Shown piece after piece: positions 1 through 8,939 of a stretch of DNA of 64,000 bases. Each line of letters starts with the position of its first letter. The first letter of the stretch is position 1. Source of the DNA: CAVSLM01 sp963728895 (lineage in GTDB: Bacteria > Pseudomonadota > Gammaproteobacteria > JBBQDK01). The notes below the pieces were generated by a model that was not told the origin of the DNA, searched no databases, and saw only the letters and a list, made by a program, of their open reading frames with translations. The DNA is taken from NCBI GenBank assembly GCA_963728895.1, contig CAVSLM010000014.1, forward strand, positions 51,027 to 115,026. The letters run 5' to 3'. Position numbers and translations under genes: made by a program.

Positions 1-146
1 TGGCTGACGCGGCCACCCAGCGACGGGTTCTTCTCCACCAGTATCACCTGTTTGCCGCATTCCGCCGCCTCCAGGGCAGCGGTAACGCCGCTGATGCCGC
101 CACCCACGACCAGAATGGTCTGGTTGGTCGCGATTACCTCCGACAT
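1..146 (-). CDS. qmoA: QmoA/HdrA-like FAD-binding oxidoreductase subunit (N-terminal fragment)
   Basis: Only the first 48 codons are inside the window; the gene runs off the left edge. They begin MSEVIATNQTILVVGGGISG, with the GxGxxG-type dinucleotide-binding loop, and end with VEKNPSLGGR, the pattern of the FAD domain of heterodisulfide-reductase A-like proteins. By family knowledge QmoA is the soluble flavoprotein of the quinone-interacting complex that exchanges electrons with APS reductase in sulfur metabolism. The start is fixed by a GGAGG ribosome site about ten bases upstream. HdrA-like is secure; QmoA in particular is inferred from the wording of this N-terminus. It is transcribed divergently from cbbQ. 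Confidence 0.72.
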   Translation of the reverse strand, partial: MSEVIATNQTILVVGGGISGVTAALEAAECGKQVILVEKNPSLGGRVS

Positions 147-451
147 TGGTTGTCCTCCGTCCAGGAATGCCTGTATTCGATGATCGGGTGCCGAACAGTC
201 TGCTGCCGCGGATGCAAGGGAACCGCGGTTTGGGCGGGTACGGAAATCGTATGCGGACCGCGCAGGATAGCGGTTTTCGGCCTGGCGGTAAACGATACCT
301 TGTCCGCCGCGACCGCGCCAGCAATCGGGCCGGCGATCAGGATCGAATTTTCCGATAAGCAAATAGATTCGATATATGGACCCGCGGCCCGGGCGGCGGT
401 TGCCGTGTCCTGCAGCAGCGAGTAAGTTGCAAGGCGGTTGACAGACGCTGC
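147..451. promoter_or_regulatory. Divergent intergenic region between qmoA and cbbQ
   Basis: No gene is supported here. The space separates two outward-reading genes, so it should hold both promoters. The only AT-richer stretch is about 345-380 and is a candidate -10 region, but no pair of -35/-10 hexamers stands out. A TTGACA at about 437 is too close to the cbbQ start to serve as its -35. Confidence 0.3.
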
Positions 452-1279
452 ATGCCGGGAGGCGCGGTGAGATTGCGAGCCTTGCGACCCGAGGAGAACT
501 TCATCGAGGTCGAGCCCTACTACGAGCCCGTCGGAGAGGAGATTCCCGTCTTCGAGGCGGCGTACCACAATCAGCTGCCGGTGCTGCTCAAGGGTCCGAC
601 CGGCTGCGGCAAGACGCGCTTTATGGAGCACATGGCGTGGCGTCTCAAGCGCCCGCTGATCACCGTGTCCTGCCACGACGATCTGACCGCATCCGATCTC
701 GTGGGACGCTTTCTCGTCGCAGGCGGCGAGACGACCTGGGTCGACGGGCCTCTGGCACGCGCCGTGCGCGTGGGCGGCATCTGCTATCTCGACGAGATCG
801 TCGAGGCGCGCAAGGACACCACGGTGGTGATCCATCCGCTGGCCGACGACCGGCGCGTGCTGCCCATGGAGAAAGTGGGTGAGCTCCTCGAAGCGCCTCC
901 CGAGTTCTGTCTCTCCATCTCCTACAACCCCGGCTACCAGAGCGTGCTCAAGGATCTCAAGCAAAGCACCCGGCAGCGTTTCGTTGCGCTGGAGTTCGAC
1001 TACCCTGCACCTCCTCTGGAACAGAAGATCATCATGCGCGAGTCCGGCATCGGGCCCGCCATGGCTGAACAGCTGGTCAAGTTCGCCCACATGACGCGCA
1101 ACCTGAAAGGCAGCGGTCTGGAGGAGGGCGCCAGCACGCGCCTGCTGGTGCACGCCGCCAAGCTCATGGCCGCAGGCATCTCCCCCGTCACCGCCTGTCG
1201 TGGCGCGGTCGCCCAGGCCCTCACCGACGATGCCGAGATGCTCGCCGCCGTGAACGAGCTGAGCGCGTCGCTGTTCTGA
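452..1279 (+). CDS. cbbQ: CbbQ, MoxR-type AAA+ ATPase of the RuBisCO activase
   Basis: This 275-residue AAA+ ATPase has the Walker A loop GPTGCGKT near residue 50, Walker B CYLDE near 113, and the family blocks HDDLTASDLVGRF and SISYNPGYQS. These match CbbQ, the hexameric motor that works with the VWA protein CbbO to remodel inhibited RuBisCO in autotrophs; NorQ is the closest alternative family. Length is normal for the family (about 265-275). The ATG at 452 is used, but a GTG at 467 is also possible. Its partner cbbO lies 2 kb downstream instead of adjacent, because a block of decayed genes separates them. Confidence 0.9.
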   Translation: MPGGAVRLRALRPEENFIEVEPYYEPVGEEIPVFEAAYHNQLPVLLKGPTGCGKTRFMEHMAWRLKRPLITVSCHDDLTASDLVGRFLVAGGETTWVDGPLARAVRVGGICYLDEIVEARKDTTVVIHPLADDRRVLPMEKVGELLEAPPEFCLSISYNPGYQSVLKDLKQSTRQRFVALEFDYPAPPLEQKIIMRESGIGPAMAEQLVKFAHMTRNLKGSGLEEGASTRLLVHAAKLMAAGISPVTACRGAVAQALTDDAEMLAAVNELSASLF

Positions 1280-1348
1280 CGGGCGCCTCCGGCCGGTGGC
1301 AGCGGGCAGCCTGCCGCGCGCAACGGATGCACGGGAGCGTTCGCCGCC

Positions 1349-2471
1349 TTGATACACATCCTGGGAATCTCCGCGTACTATCATGACAGCGCCGCGGCCG
1401 TGGTGCGGGATGGTGTCATCTGCGCGGCCGCCCAGGAAGAGCGTTTCACGCGTAAGAAGCATGACGCCGAATTCCCCGCCCATGCTATACGTCGACACCA
1501 TCCGGAAAAACCTGATCGACCTGAAGGCAGACGGCACGTTCCGGCTGGACTTGCGCTAATTCGATTACCCGACCGGATTGCGCATGACCAACCGACGCTT
1601 CGCGGCGCTGTTCGGAAAGCCCCCGCGGGATCCGGAATCGGATCTGGATCAGCACTACATCAATGTCGCACGATCCATCCAGGACGTTACCGAAGAGATC
1701 ATGCTGCGGCTGGGCCGCACGGTGCATCGCGAAGTCGGAGCGGACCATCTGTGTCTGGCCGGCGGTGTGGCGCTCAATTGCGTAGCCAATGTTTGGCAGA
1801 GGGTGAGCTGGTCAGGGAAGTGGCGCACCTGGTCGCTGCGGGCAATGTCGTCGGGTAGTTCCAGGGACGCATGGAGTTTGGGCCACGAGCGCTGGGTCGC
1901 GGTCGATCGTCGGAGACCCGCGCGACCCTCACATGCAATCAGTCATGAACCTCAAGATCAAGTATCGGGAGTCGTTCCGTCCGTTCGCCCCTGCCGTCAA
2001 GGCGGAATGCGCGGCGCAGTGGTTCGGGCTCGATCGGGCGAACCCATACATGTTGCAGGTTGCGCCGGTGCGCTGAGCGGATTGGAACGGCTGCACGAGC
2101 AGCGGTCCGACATTCCTGCAGTGACACACGTGGATTATTCCGCCCGGATCCAGACCGTGCACCGCGAAACCAATCCGCGTTTCCACGCGCTGCTGGACGC
2201 GTTTGAGCATGAGACCGGCTGTCCGGTGCTGATCAATACTTCGTTCAACGTGCGTGGCGAACCGATCGTGGAGAGTCGCGCAGATGCCTATCGGCGTTTC
2301 CTGCGGACCGAGATGGACTACCTCGTGATGGAGGACGCGGTGCTGGACACAGGCTGGGTCATGCGACTGCTTCGGGTACGACCGATGCCACTTGCGTTCG
2401 ACCCGCGAGTCGCATCCTACCGTACGACTTGCAGGCCGCGTGACGCGCGACACATGCAGAGACCCTACTGA
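1349..2471 (+). pseudogene. Decayed carbamoyltransferase (NodU/CmcH family)
   Basis: The start (TTG at 1349) reads IHILGISAYYHDSAAAVVRD, the hallmark N-terminus of NodU/CmcH O-carbamoyltransferases, which decorate sugars or antibiotics. After HAIR the frame is lost and roughly the next third of the enzyme is missing. Homology resumes at about 1497 with an in-frame TAA near 1557, continues through GGVALNCVAN at about 1760-1790, breaks again, and returns as KYRESFRPFAPAV (about 1950) and NTSFNVRGEPIVES (about 2236-2277). At least one nonsense codon, two deletions and several frame changes are visible, so it cannot be functional. It heads a three-gene relic with DUF5989 and an SGNH hydrolase. 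Confidence 0.82.
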
Positions 2472-2623
2472 TGCTCGACCTCCTCCTGGACTTATGGGGA
2501 TTCATGCGCGAACGCAAGAAGTTTTGACTGCTTCCCATCTTCACGGTGCTGCTGCTGCTGGGTGTGCTCATCGTCGTCGCGCAGGGATCTGCGGCCGGCT
2601 CGTTCATTTACGCGCTGTTCTAA
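2471..2623 (+). pseudogene. DUF5989-family small membrane protein with an internal stop
   Basis: The frame reads MLDLLLDLWGFMRERKKF, then TGA at 2525, then LLPIFTVLLLLGVLIVVAQG and ends in SFIYALF. This is the complete length of the roughly 50-residue DUF5989 family (one membrane helix) that commonly sits between a carbamoyltransferase and an SGNH hydrolase in polysaccharide-modification loci. The TGA most likely replaced the TGG of a conserved tryptophan, so one base change disabled it. Its start directly follows the carbamoyltransferase remnant, as in intact operons. Function of the family is unknown to me. Confidence 0.72.
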
Positions 2624-2634
2624 TCGAAGGAAGG

Positions 2635-3245
2635 GTGACATTTGCAGATATCGTCACGATTGGCGACAGCCAGACTTTCGGCAATAACGCGTCACTCGAG
2701 AACAATTGGCCCAGTCGTCTGCGCTCGGAACTGGCGGACAAGCGCCCGGTGCTGTACAGCATGGCAGCAGGAGGCTGGGGTGCCGTGCGGTACCTCGACA
2801 TCTTCATGAACGCGACCGTGTTGCAGCCGCGCGTGGTGGTGGCGTTCTCTACCGGGAACGACCCCCTGGACTCTTTTCAGGTCGCAGATGTAAAGGTGGT
2901 GTTTACGGCGATTCCCACCAAAGAGCTCGTGTACCCGTTGCCCCCGGCTACGGAGTCATCGCCCATGCGCTGCAGCCCGTGGTGAATGGATTTCTGCCCA
3001 GCCCTCCACAGGGCCTGGCGGCGCTTCGTATCACGGACAACCACTACCTTCCGATACTGGTCAAACCGGACGGCGTATGGTCTTTCCACTCGGAACCCCT
3101 GATTTCCGCGAATGGATGGTCCATGGATCACGTTCCGACGGTGAGCGCGAGGGACCTCGCGACCTTTTCCCGGCGTGGAGTCATCACCGAAGTCGATCCG
3201 GCACGCTTCGGCCCCAACGCGGAGCATTCGGCTCAGCTACAATAG
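2635..3245 (+). pseudogene. Decayed SGNH/GDSL-type hydrolase
   Basis: The first frame begins VTFADIVTIGDSQTFGNN, containing the GDSxxxG nucleophile block of SGNH hydrolases, then NWPSRLRSELADKRPVLYSM. Around 2900-2945 it changes frame, and homologous-looking sequence continues as YGVIAHALQPVVNGFLPSP up to the TAG at 3245. At least one deletion or frameshift and no second catalytic block are visible. It is the third member of the carbamoyltransferase-DUF5989-SGNH relic. Such enzymes act on acyl or glycan substituents of exported polysaccharide, but no substrate can be inferred here. Confidence 0.65.
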
Positions 3246-3300
3246 CTCCGGTCAAGTCGGTTACATCAGGCGCCGCCCGGTGCGGCCTGTGGTTTGGTTC

Positions 3301-5427
3301 ATGGCTATCGCTCCCTCGCTCACAGTTGCGCAGATCGAAGAGCGCCTCGACGAGCTCGTCGATGCCGTGCTGTCTTCCCGGCGTACGGCCGCGCAGCCGG
3401 CGCACGAGCTGGCGGCCTTCGATCGTGATTGCCAGGAGTTCGTGCTGCGCTGGGTGGCGATCATCGCCAGCACCAATGCCGAGATGGCCTACCAGTTCGC
3501 AAGCCAGGCGCCCCGCGCACTGGAGATGCTGGACGAGGCCGGCATAGAAGCCTGGATCATCCACTTCATGGACGTATATGACACCTCGGGGCTGTACCCG
3601 GCCGTGCATGCCCTGCAGGAGGTCGAGACCTACACGCGCACCCTGGAGCGCAAGGCGACGGGCCTGCCGCTGGAGGAGGTGAGCGGCGTGCTGGAAAGCT
3701 TCGCGCGCGGCCTCAGCGGGCGCACGCTGAAGCTCGCCCCGGGTGCCGACGTCTACACCGACTCCGAGACACTGCATCTGCCCGACATCGTGAGTCGCTT
3801 CGCCTCGCGCGAGGACAACTTCCGCCTCTACAAGGCGATGGTCGTGCACCTGTGGGCGCAGACCTGGTTCGGCACCTGGCGCATGAGCCTGGCGCAGGCG
3901 GCGGGGCATTTCGGCGAACCCGAGAGGGCAGTGCGCGCGTTCCACGCGCTGGAAACACTGCGGCTCGACGCCTGCATCGAGCGCGAGCTGCCGGGCGCAT
4001 ATCGCGACCTGAATACGTTGCGCTCCGCCTGTGGTGAGCTGCCCCTGCCGCCGCCGTGGGAGGGCTACCGCGCACGGCTGAAGCGTCCGGAAGCGACGGT
4101 GCAGGACAGCTATGATCTGCTGCCGGAGGCCTTTCGCGGGTCCTTGCCGGCACCGGTGTGCTACCAGGGGCGCCTGTTTCCAGAGCGCGTGGAGGCGGTG
4201 GCCGCACTGCGCCGAGAGCGCGAACGCCAGGCGCTGCGCATCGCACTGGCGCGGCTCGGCGCCGAGCGCCGCGAGCGCGTATCCCTGCCTGTGGAGCAAC
4301 GGGAAGGCGAGCGCTTCACGCTGCAGCAGATCGAGGACCCGAGCTTGCCCGATGGCTTCACCTTCGATCTGCAGCTCGACGGGCAGCCGATCGTTCCGCC
4401 CGATGACGTGCGCAGCCTGATGAGCTCCATCATCCAGGATCTCGGGCAGGTGCCCGAGGACTATCTGGTCGCGGCGGGCGACGGTGCCTATGCGACTGCC
4501 GAGGGTGCGCCGGAACGCGATCCCACCGACGTCTGGAAGGGGACGTATCACGAGGACGGTGCGTTTCTCTACAACGAATGGGATTACGAGCGCCAGCATT
4601 ACCGCAAGAACTGGTGCGTGCTGCGCGAGATCGACGTGCACCCGCAGCCGCCCGGCTTCGTCGCCGAGACCCTGTTGCGCCACCGCGGTCTGGTCAAGAG
4701 CCTGCGGCGCACGTTCGAGGCCCTGCGCGGCGAGGACAAGCTGCTGAGACGCCAGGCGCACGGCGACGACGTGGACATCGACGCGCTGGTCGAGGGCTAC
4801 GCCGACGTGCACGGCGGCCTGGAGATGACCGAGCGGGTGTTCACCAAGCTGCACAAGCTGGAGCGCAACATCGCGGTCATGTTCATGGTCGACATGAGCG
4901 GGTCGACCAAGGGCTGGATCAACGACGCCGAGCGCGAGGCCCTGGTGCTGCTGGCGGAATCGCTGGAAACGCTGGGTGACCGCTATGCGATCTACGGCTT
5001 TTCGGGCATGACGCGCAAGCGTTGCGAGCTGTACCGCGTCAAGCGCTTCGACGAGCCGTACTCGGACGCGGTACGCGCGCGCATCAGCGGGATCATGCCG
5101 CAGGACTACACCCGCATGGGCGTGACCATTCGCCACCTCAGCCGCCTGCTGCGCGAGATCGACGCCAGGACCAAGCTGCTGATCACGCTTTCCGATGGCA
5201 AACCCGACGACTACGACGGTTACCGCGGACGCTACGGGATCGAGGACACCCGCCAGGCGCTGATCGAGGCCAAGCGCGAGGGCATCCACCCGTTTTGTAT
5301 CACCATCGACACCGAGGCGCGTGACTATCTCCCGCACATGTACGGCGCGGTGAACTATACGGTGATCGATCAGGTGGGGAAGCTGCCGCTCAAGGTTTCG
5401 GACATCTATCGGCGGCTGACGACTTGA
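3301..5427 (+). CDS. cbbO: CbbO, von Willebrand factor A protein of the RuBisCO activase
   Basis: A 708-residue protein starting MAIAPSLTVAQIEERLDELV at the ATG at 3301; a longer in-frame start at 3175 overlaps the upstream relic and adds non-homologous sequence. The C-terminal third is a VWA domain with an intact MIDAS pattern DMSGSTKG (about residue 530), followed by YGFSGMTRKRCEL and LSDGKPDDYDGYRGRYG. This is the CbbO/NorD family; CbbO is the adaptor that binds RuBisCO and is driven by the CbbQ ATPase ring. Length and domain order are normal and the frame is open throughout, so this gene is under constraint while the neighbouring relic is not. Confidence 0.88.
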   Translation: MAIAPSLTVAQIEERLDELVDAVLSSRRTAAQPAHELAAFDRDCQEFVLRWVAIIASTNAEMAYQFASQAPRALEMLDEAGIEAWIIHFMDVYDTSGLYPAVHALQEVETYTRTLERKATGLPLEEVSGVLESFARGLSGRTLKLAPGADVYTDSETLHLPDIVSRFASREDNFRLYKAMVVHLWAQTWFGTWRMSLAQAAGHFGEPERAVRAFHALETLRLDACIERELPGAYRDLNTLRSACGELPLPPPWEGYRARLKRPEATVQDSYDLLPEAFRGSLPAPVCYQGRLFPERVEAVAALRRERERQALRIALARLGAERRERVSLPVEQREGERFTLQQIEDPSLPDGFTFDLQLDGQPIVPPDDVRSLMSSIIQDLGQVPEDYLVAAGDGAYATAEGAPERDPTDVWKGTYHEDGAFLYNEWDYERQHYRKNWCVLREIDVHPQPPGFVAETLLRHRGLVKSLRRTFEALRGEDKLLRRQAHGDDVDIDALVEGYADVHGGLEMTERVFTKLHKLERNIAVMFMVDMSGSTKGWINDAEREALVLLAESLETLGDRYAIYGFSGMTRKRCELYRVKRFDEPYSDAVRARISGIMPQDYTRMGVTIRHLSRLLREIDARTKLLITLSDGKPDDYDGYRGRYGIEDTRQALIEAKREGIHPFCITIDTEARDYLPHMYGAVNYTVIDQVGKLPLKVSDIYRRLTT

Positions 5428-5502
5428 AGCAGTTCGCCGCGCGGGCGGCATGAACGATCAAGGGGCGGATGGCACAAAGCTACAGCAGAAGGGGGAATCG
5501 TC

Positions 5503-6177
5503 ATGGCCGACAAGGCAGATCCCGGCAATGGGGATCTCCAGGATCAGCTCCGCAACCTGAACGACCGTCTCGAAAGGATCGAAGGCGACGTCGGCAAGGC
5601 GAGCACAGCACTCGGCGAGCTGGTGCGCATCCTGAATGATGCGGTCGCCCGGCTCGCCACGCCGGCCGGCGTCCCGCCACCCAAACCCCCGGTCGGCGAT
5701 AGCACGACTCCCGGGACGGCCGGGCGCCTTACCCTGCTGCTGGCAGGCGCGGTCGTGGTGTGGGTGGTTGTCGCCTCTCTCATCGGAAAGGAGTGGGACT
5801 TGTTGTTGGACAAGGCACCCGCCCAGTTGGGCTTTCTGGGGTTCGTCGTGGCGCTCGCATCCTACCTGGCCGCGGTGCGGCGTGAAAGCGTAAAGGCGCT
5901 CAAGCAGACACAAGATCCGGAAAGGGAAGATCGCAAGAAAGCAGTCGCCCGGATCACGATCGCGGAGCAGGCACTGGTCTGCCTTGGCATCCTGACCATC
6001 TCGCGGATCATTCTTTCCCCCGTCGGGGCGAACATACCCGGACTCAATGCCTGGCCGTTGAGTTACACCGATCACCTGCTGGTCGTGATGTTATGTGCGG
6101 TGATCTTCTACCTCGCCTTCCTGCACTTTCGGGAATGGTCGAGAGACCGCAGTCCATCGACCGGAGCTGGGGGGTAG
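5503..6177 (+). CDS. Membrane protein with N-terminal coiled coil, unknown function
   Basis: The 224-residue product starts at the ATG 5503 behind an AGGGGGA ribosome site. Residues about 8-50 are charged and heptad-like (coiled coil), followed by a proline-rich linker (about 55-70). Four hydrophobic helices follow near residues 73-93, 104-123, 150-170 and 188-207; a basic loop lies between the second and third. I do not recognise the family. It is 75 bases downstream of cbbO on the same strand and could be cotranscribed, but nothing in the sequence ties it to carbon fixation. A perfect hairpin follows it at 6216. Confidence 0.7.
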   Translation: MADKADPGNGDLQDQLRNLNDRLERIEGDVGKASTALGELVRILNDAVARLATPAGVPPPKPPVGDSTTPGTAGRLTLLLAGAVVVWVVVASLIGKEWDLLLDKAPAQLGFLGFVVALASYLAAVRRESVKALKQTQDPEREDRKKAVARITIAEQALVCLGILTISRIILSPVGANIPGLNAWPLSYTDHLLVVMLCAVIFYLAFLHFREWSRDRSPSTGAGG

Positions 6178-6215
6178 GCGCGGCACATTTGCGAAAGCGG
6201 GTGCTCGGCGCATGC

Positions 6216-6245
6216 CGTAGGGGCGGTTCGCGAACCGCCCCTACG
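6216..6245. repeat. Perfect 30-base palindrome (REP-like or terminator hairpin)
   Basis: Positions 6216-6230 (CGTAGGGGCGGTTCG) and 6231-6245 are exact reverse complements with no loop. It lies between two convergent genes (ending 6177 and 6301), where it could end transcription from both sides, but there is no T-run. GTAGGGGCGGTTCG-type palindromes are frequently dispersed in bacterial genomes. Confidence 0.7.
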
Positions 6246-6300
6246 ATTCTCGCGGCACGGCTGCGAACCGCCTCTGCAGCCCGTCTCGCGTCAGGCTGTC

Positions 6301-6753
6301 TTAGGCCGCCGCGTAGCGCTCCTTCGCCTTGCGTGCCGCTTCCGCCTCGTCATGCGAGTAGGCCTTGCCGGACCAGAGCATCTGGTAGGCAATCTCCTCG
6401 TTGCCGTTCTCGCACAGCTCCAACACGTGGCGGAACAGCGGCTGGAAGGTGTCGCTGCGGTGCGAGCGCTCGTGGTCCTCGAAGGAGCGCCAGAAGGTCA
6501 CGATCAACGCTTCGCGATCCTTCATCGGGCTTACCACGGGCTGTCCGACAGTGCTGCCTTCGTTCGAGATCTCGCCGCTGTTCAATGCCACGAAGCCTCC
6601 GACGAAGCCGGTGTCGGAGTGATAGGTTTTCACGTTCTCGCACAACACGGCGATGCGTTCCTGCAGATCGTCGATGGTGTACTCGGGCCGCAGAAGGACG
6701 CGATTGATGGTGACCACGCCGTCGAGCGGGAAGTCGGGAATCAGTCCAGTCAT
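6301..6753 (-). CDS. Hypothetical protein, possibly a dimeric alpha/beta-barrel (ABM-like)
   Basis: A 150-residue soluble protein starting MTGLIPDFPLDGVVTINRVL. The start at 6753 is preferred over one at 6816 because GGAG lies eight bases upstream. The block EALIVTFWRSFEDHERSHRS resembles the central strand of antibiotic-biosynthesis-monooxygenase/stress-response barrels (V-x-W-x-S-x-E-x-H), which is the only hint of function. The C-terminus is alanine- and lysine-rich helix. It stands alone on the minus strand between the hairpin and the htrA gene. No frameshift is seen. The family guess is weak. Confidence 0.6.
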   Translation of the reverse strand: MTGLIPDFPLDGVVTINRVLLRPEYTIDDLQERIAVLCENVKTYHSDTGFVGGFVALNSGEISNEGSTVGQPVVSPMKDREALIVTFWRSFEDHERSHRSDTFQPLFRHVLELCENGNEEIAYQMLWSGKAYSHDEAEAARKAKERYAAA

Positions 6754-7041
6754 GGCAGATACTCCTCTGCGAATTTCATATGTGGCTAATATAGTATTCC
6801 CGACCATTTTAGTCAACTATTTGCGCAGCACAGGTAAGGGTAATGCGCCGGGAGACCTGCCGCGAGTGAGCCCAGCAGGCGCCGCCCTCAACTGCAAGGC
6901 CACATCCGCGGCCCGGTGATTGCCGTCCGGGTCAAAAGGAGAAAGAGGACGGGGTCTTCCGCGGATTCGATGCTGTGAACAAGGCGCGAGCGGTGCACAG
7001 GGAAACGCCGGCTCCGACTCGGGTGCGCGAGCGCGCGCGGA

Positions 7042-8502
7042 TCAGGGCACGAGTAAGGAAAGCGCCTGCGCGCCGCGCTGCAGGCTGAGCACCATGGCAC
7101 CCGGGTTGGCATTGGCCATCTGGCGCAGCTCGAACAGGCTGTGAACAGGGGTGCGGTTGAACGCGGTAATGACGTCTTCCGGACGCAGACCCGAGGCCCA
7201 GCCGGCGCTGCCGGGCTGGACTTCCAGCACCTCGACGCCGGAGATGCCTGGCGCTGCAGAATGCTGCAGGTCGCCAAGCAATGCGCCGCCCAGGCGCGGG
7301 TGCACGCGCCAGGCCTCCAGCCGCGCGCGGGCAGGCTCCGCGATCACCGCCTGGACGGTAAAGAGCTGCGTGTCGCGTCGCAGGTCCAGGCGTGTCACAC
7401 GTCCCACCGGGAGAAGGGCCAGGAGATTGCGCAGCTGGGCCGCGGTCTGCACCGCCTTACCATCTACGGCGATCACCACATCACCCAGGCGGATGCCCGC
7501 CCGATCCGCCGGAGAGCCCGGGGTCACCTGGGAAACCACCGGTCCCGAGCGCGGCACGAGGCCCAGCGCCTGCGTAAGCTCGGGACTAAAATCCTCGGTG
7601 GTGAACCCCAGCGTTCCCCGATGGACGCGTCCATCGACGACCAGCTGGTGCACGATGGCGCGTGCCATGTTGACGGGGATGGCGAAGCCGATGCCGATGT
7701 TGCCGCCGTTCGGTGCCAGGATGGCGGTGTTGATCCCGACCAGCTCACCGCGCAGGTTGACCAGCGCCCCGCCGGAGTTGCCGGGATTGATGGAGGCGTC
7801 GGTTTGAATGAAATCCTCGTAGCCTTCGATGCCCAGGCCGGTGCGGCCGAGCGCACTGACGATCCCCGAGGTGACGGTCTGACCGAGCCCGAATGGATTG
7901 CCGATTGCCAGCACGAAATCGCCGACCCGCAACGCATCCGAGTTCGCCGGCGGCAGCGAGGTGAGCTTTTCTGCCGGTATCCGGATCACGGCAACGTCCG
8001 ACAGCGGATCGGACCCGACCACCTTCGCCTTGAAGCGCCGCCCATCGTGCAGCATCACGGTAATCTCCTCGGCGTCACCGATCACGTGATGGTTGGTGAC
8101 CACGTAGCCTCGATCGGCATCCAGAATGACACCGGACCCGAGGCTCTGAGTCGGACGCTGCACCTGGTTGTCGGGTAGATCGAAGAAATAATGCAGCAGA
8201 GGATCGGTGGTGATGAGCGGATGGTTGCTGCCGTGCGCATAGCCACGCGTGGCGATGTTCACCACGGCAGGCGTCACGCGCTCCAACATCGGCGCCAGCG
8301 TCGGCAGTGGCTGGCCATCGACGGCCGGCGGAAGTGCGCCGCAGAGCGGTCCGGCCACTGCGGCAAGCAGCGCCAGCAGAACAGCGCTCGTCCTGTGTCC
8401 GCCGGCGCGCTGCGCGCGCCCGCGCGCACCCTGCGCCGGTTGCGCCGTGAGGCATCGTGCGGCGCTCCTCAGCGTGCGGTATGGTGGAACGAAGGTGGTC
8501 AC
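7042..8502 (-). CDS. HtrA/DegP-type periplasmic serine protease with two PDZ domains
   Basis: With the GTG at 8502 (AGGA eight bases upstream) the protein has 486 residues. It has a hydrophobic export segment at about 37-58 (SAVLLALLAAVAG), a trypsin-like domain with catalytic His139 (TNHHV), Asp169 (LSDVAV) and Ser243 (PGNSGGAL), and two PDZ domains (about 290-370 and 390-480). All three catalytic residues are present. Proteins of this type degrade or refold damaged envelope proteins. Whether it is DegP, DegQ or MucD-like cannot be settled from sequence alone. The gene is close to, but separated by 440 bases from, the minus-strand chaperone genes that follow. Confidence 0.9.
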   Translation of the reverse strand: MTTFVPPYRTLRSAARCLTAQPAQGARGRAQRAGGHRTSAVLLALLAAVAGPLCGALPPAVDGQPLPTLAPMLERVTPAVVNIATRGYAHGSNHPLITTDPLLHYFFDLPDNQVQRPTQSLGSGVILDADRGYVVTNHHVIGDAEEITVMLHDGRRFKAKVVGSDPLSDVAVIRIPAEKLTSLPPANSDALRVGDFVLAIGNPFGLGQTVTSGIVSALGRTGLGIEGYEDFIQTDASINPGNSGGALVNLRGELVGINTAILAPNGGNIGIGFAIPVNMARAIVHQLVVDGRVHRGTLGFTTEDFSPELTQALGLVPRSGPVVSQVTPGSPADRAGIRLGDVVIAVDGKAVQTAAQLRNLLALLPVGRVTRLDLRRDTQLFTVQAVIAEPARARLEAWRVHPRLGGALLGDLQHSAAPGISGVEVLEVQPGSAGWASGLRPEDVITAFNRTPVHSLFELRQMANANPGAMVLSLQRGAQALSLLVP

Positions 8503-8939
8503 ATACGTCCTGAGTGAGCTCGGTACGAGCCGGGATTGTAAGAGATGCAAATTCGACACGACAAGTCGGATGCGGTCCACGTGGAGCGCGGCCCCTCCAG
8601 GGCGGCAGACCCGGAGGCCGGTGGTTTCACGACCGTGGTCTGGATAACCTCGATTGCGCCGCCGGGAAAGGTGATCGCCTGTGGATGCCCCGATGTTCCT
8701 GATGCCATACACCCCGGCACCGTGGGAGCGGGGCTATGCACCGCGATCCTGCGGCGCACCGCGCCGCCGTGGTTCGGTACCGCGGCATCGACAACCTGTG
8801 CACGAAGGCACGCCGGTGCCGGTCACGCCATCGCGTCGCCGGGAGCGACGCTCCCACAGTGGGCTTCGTTCGGATCGCGGAGGGGGTGCCCCCACAGGGG
8901 ATTCATTCGGTGCCGGATGGGCGCTTACACGCACGCGCA
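8503..8939. other. Intergenic space without a supported gene; contains a short hairpin
   Basis: No reading frame here shows protein-like composition on either strand. The space must contain the htrA promoter. A hairpin GGGAGCG-A-CGCTCCC lies at 8841-8855, typical of the GGAGCGACGCTCC palindromes that recur in proteobacterial genomes, near the end of cbpM. Confidence 0.5.

Noticed and set aside
437..442. TTGACA as -35 of a cbbQ promoter
   Set aside because: Only ten bases before the ATG; a transcript from it would start inside the gene.
134..1537. Long minus-strand open frame (467 codons) opposite cbbQ
   Set aside because: It mirrors the intact cbbQ frame; composition is Arg/Gly/His-rich with no family motif and it overlaps the qmoA start region.
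3184..5451. Minus-strand open frame of 755 codons opposite cbbO
   Set aside because: Antisense shadow of a high-GC gene: low-complexity Gln/Arg/Val/Leu content, no motif, while the plus strand has a complete VWA protein.
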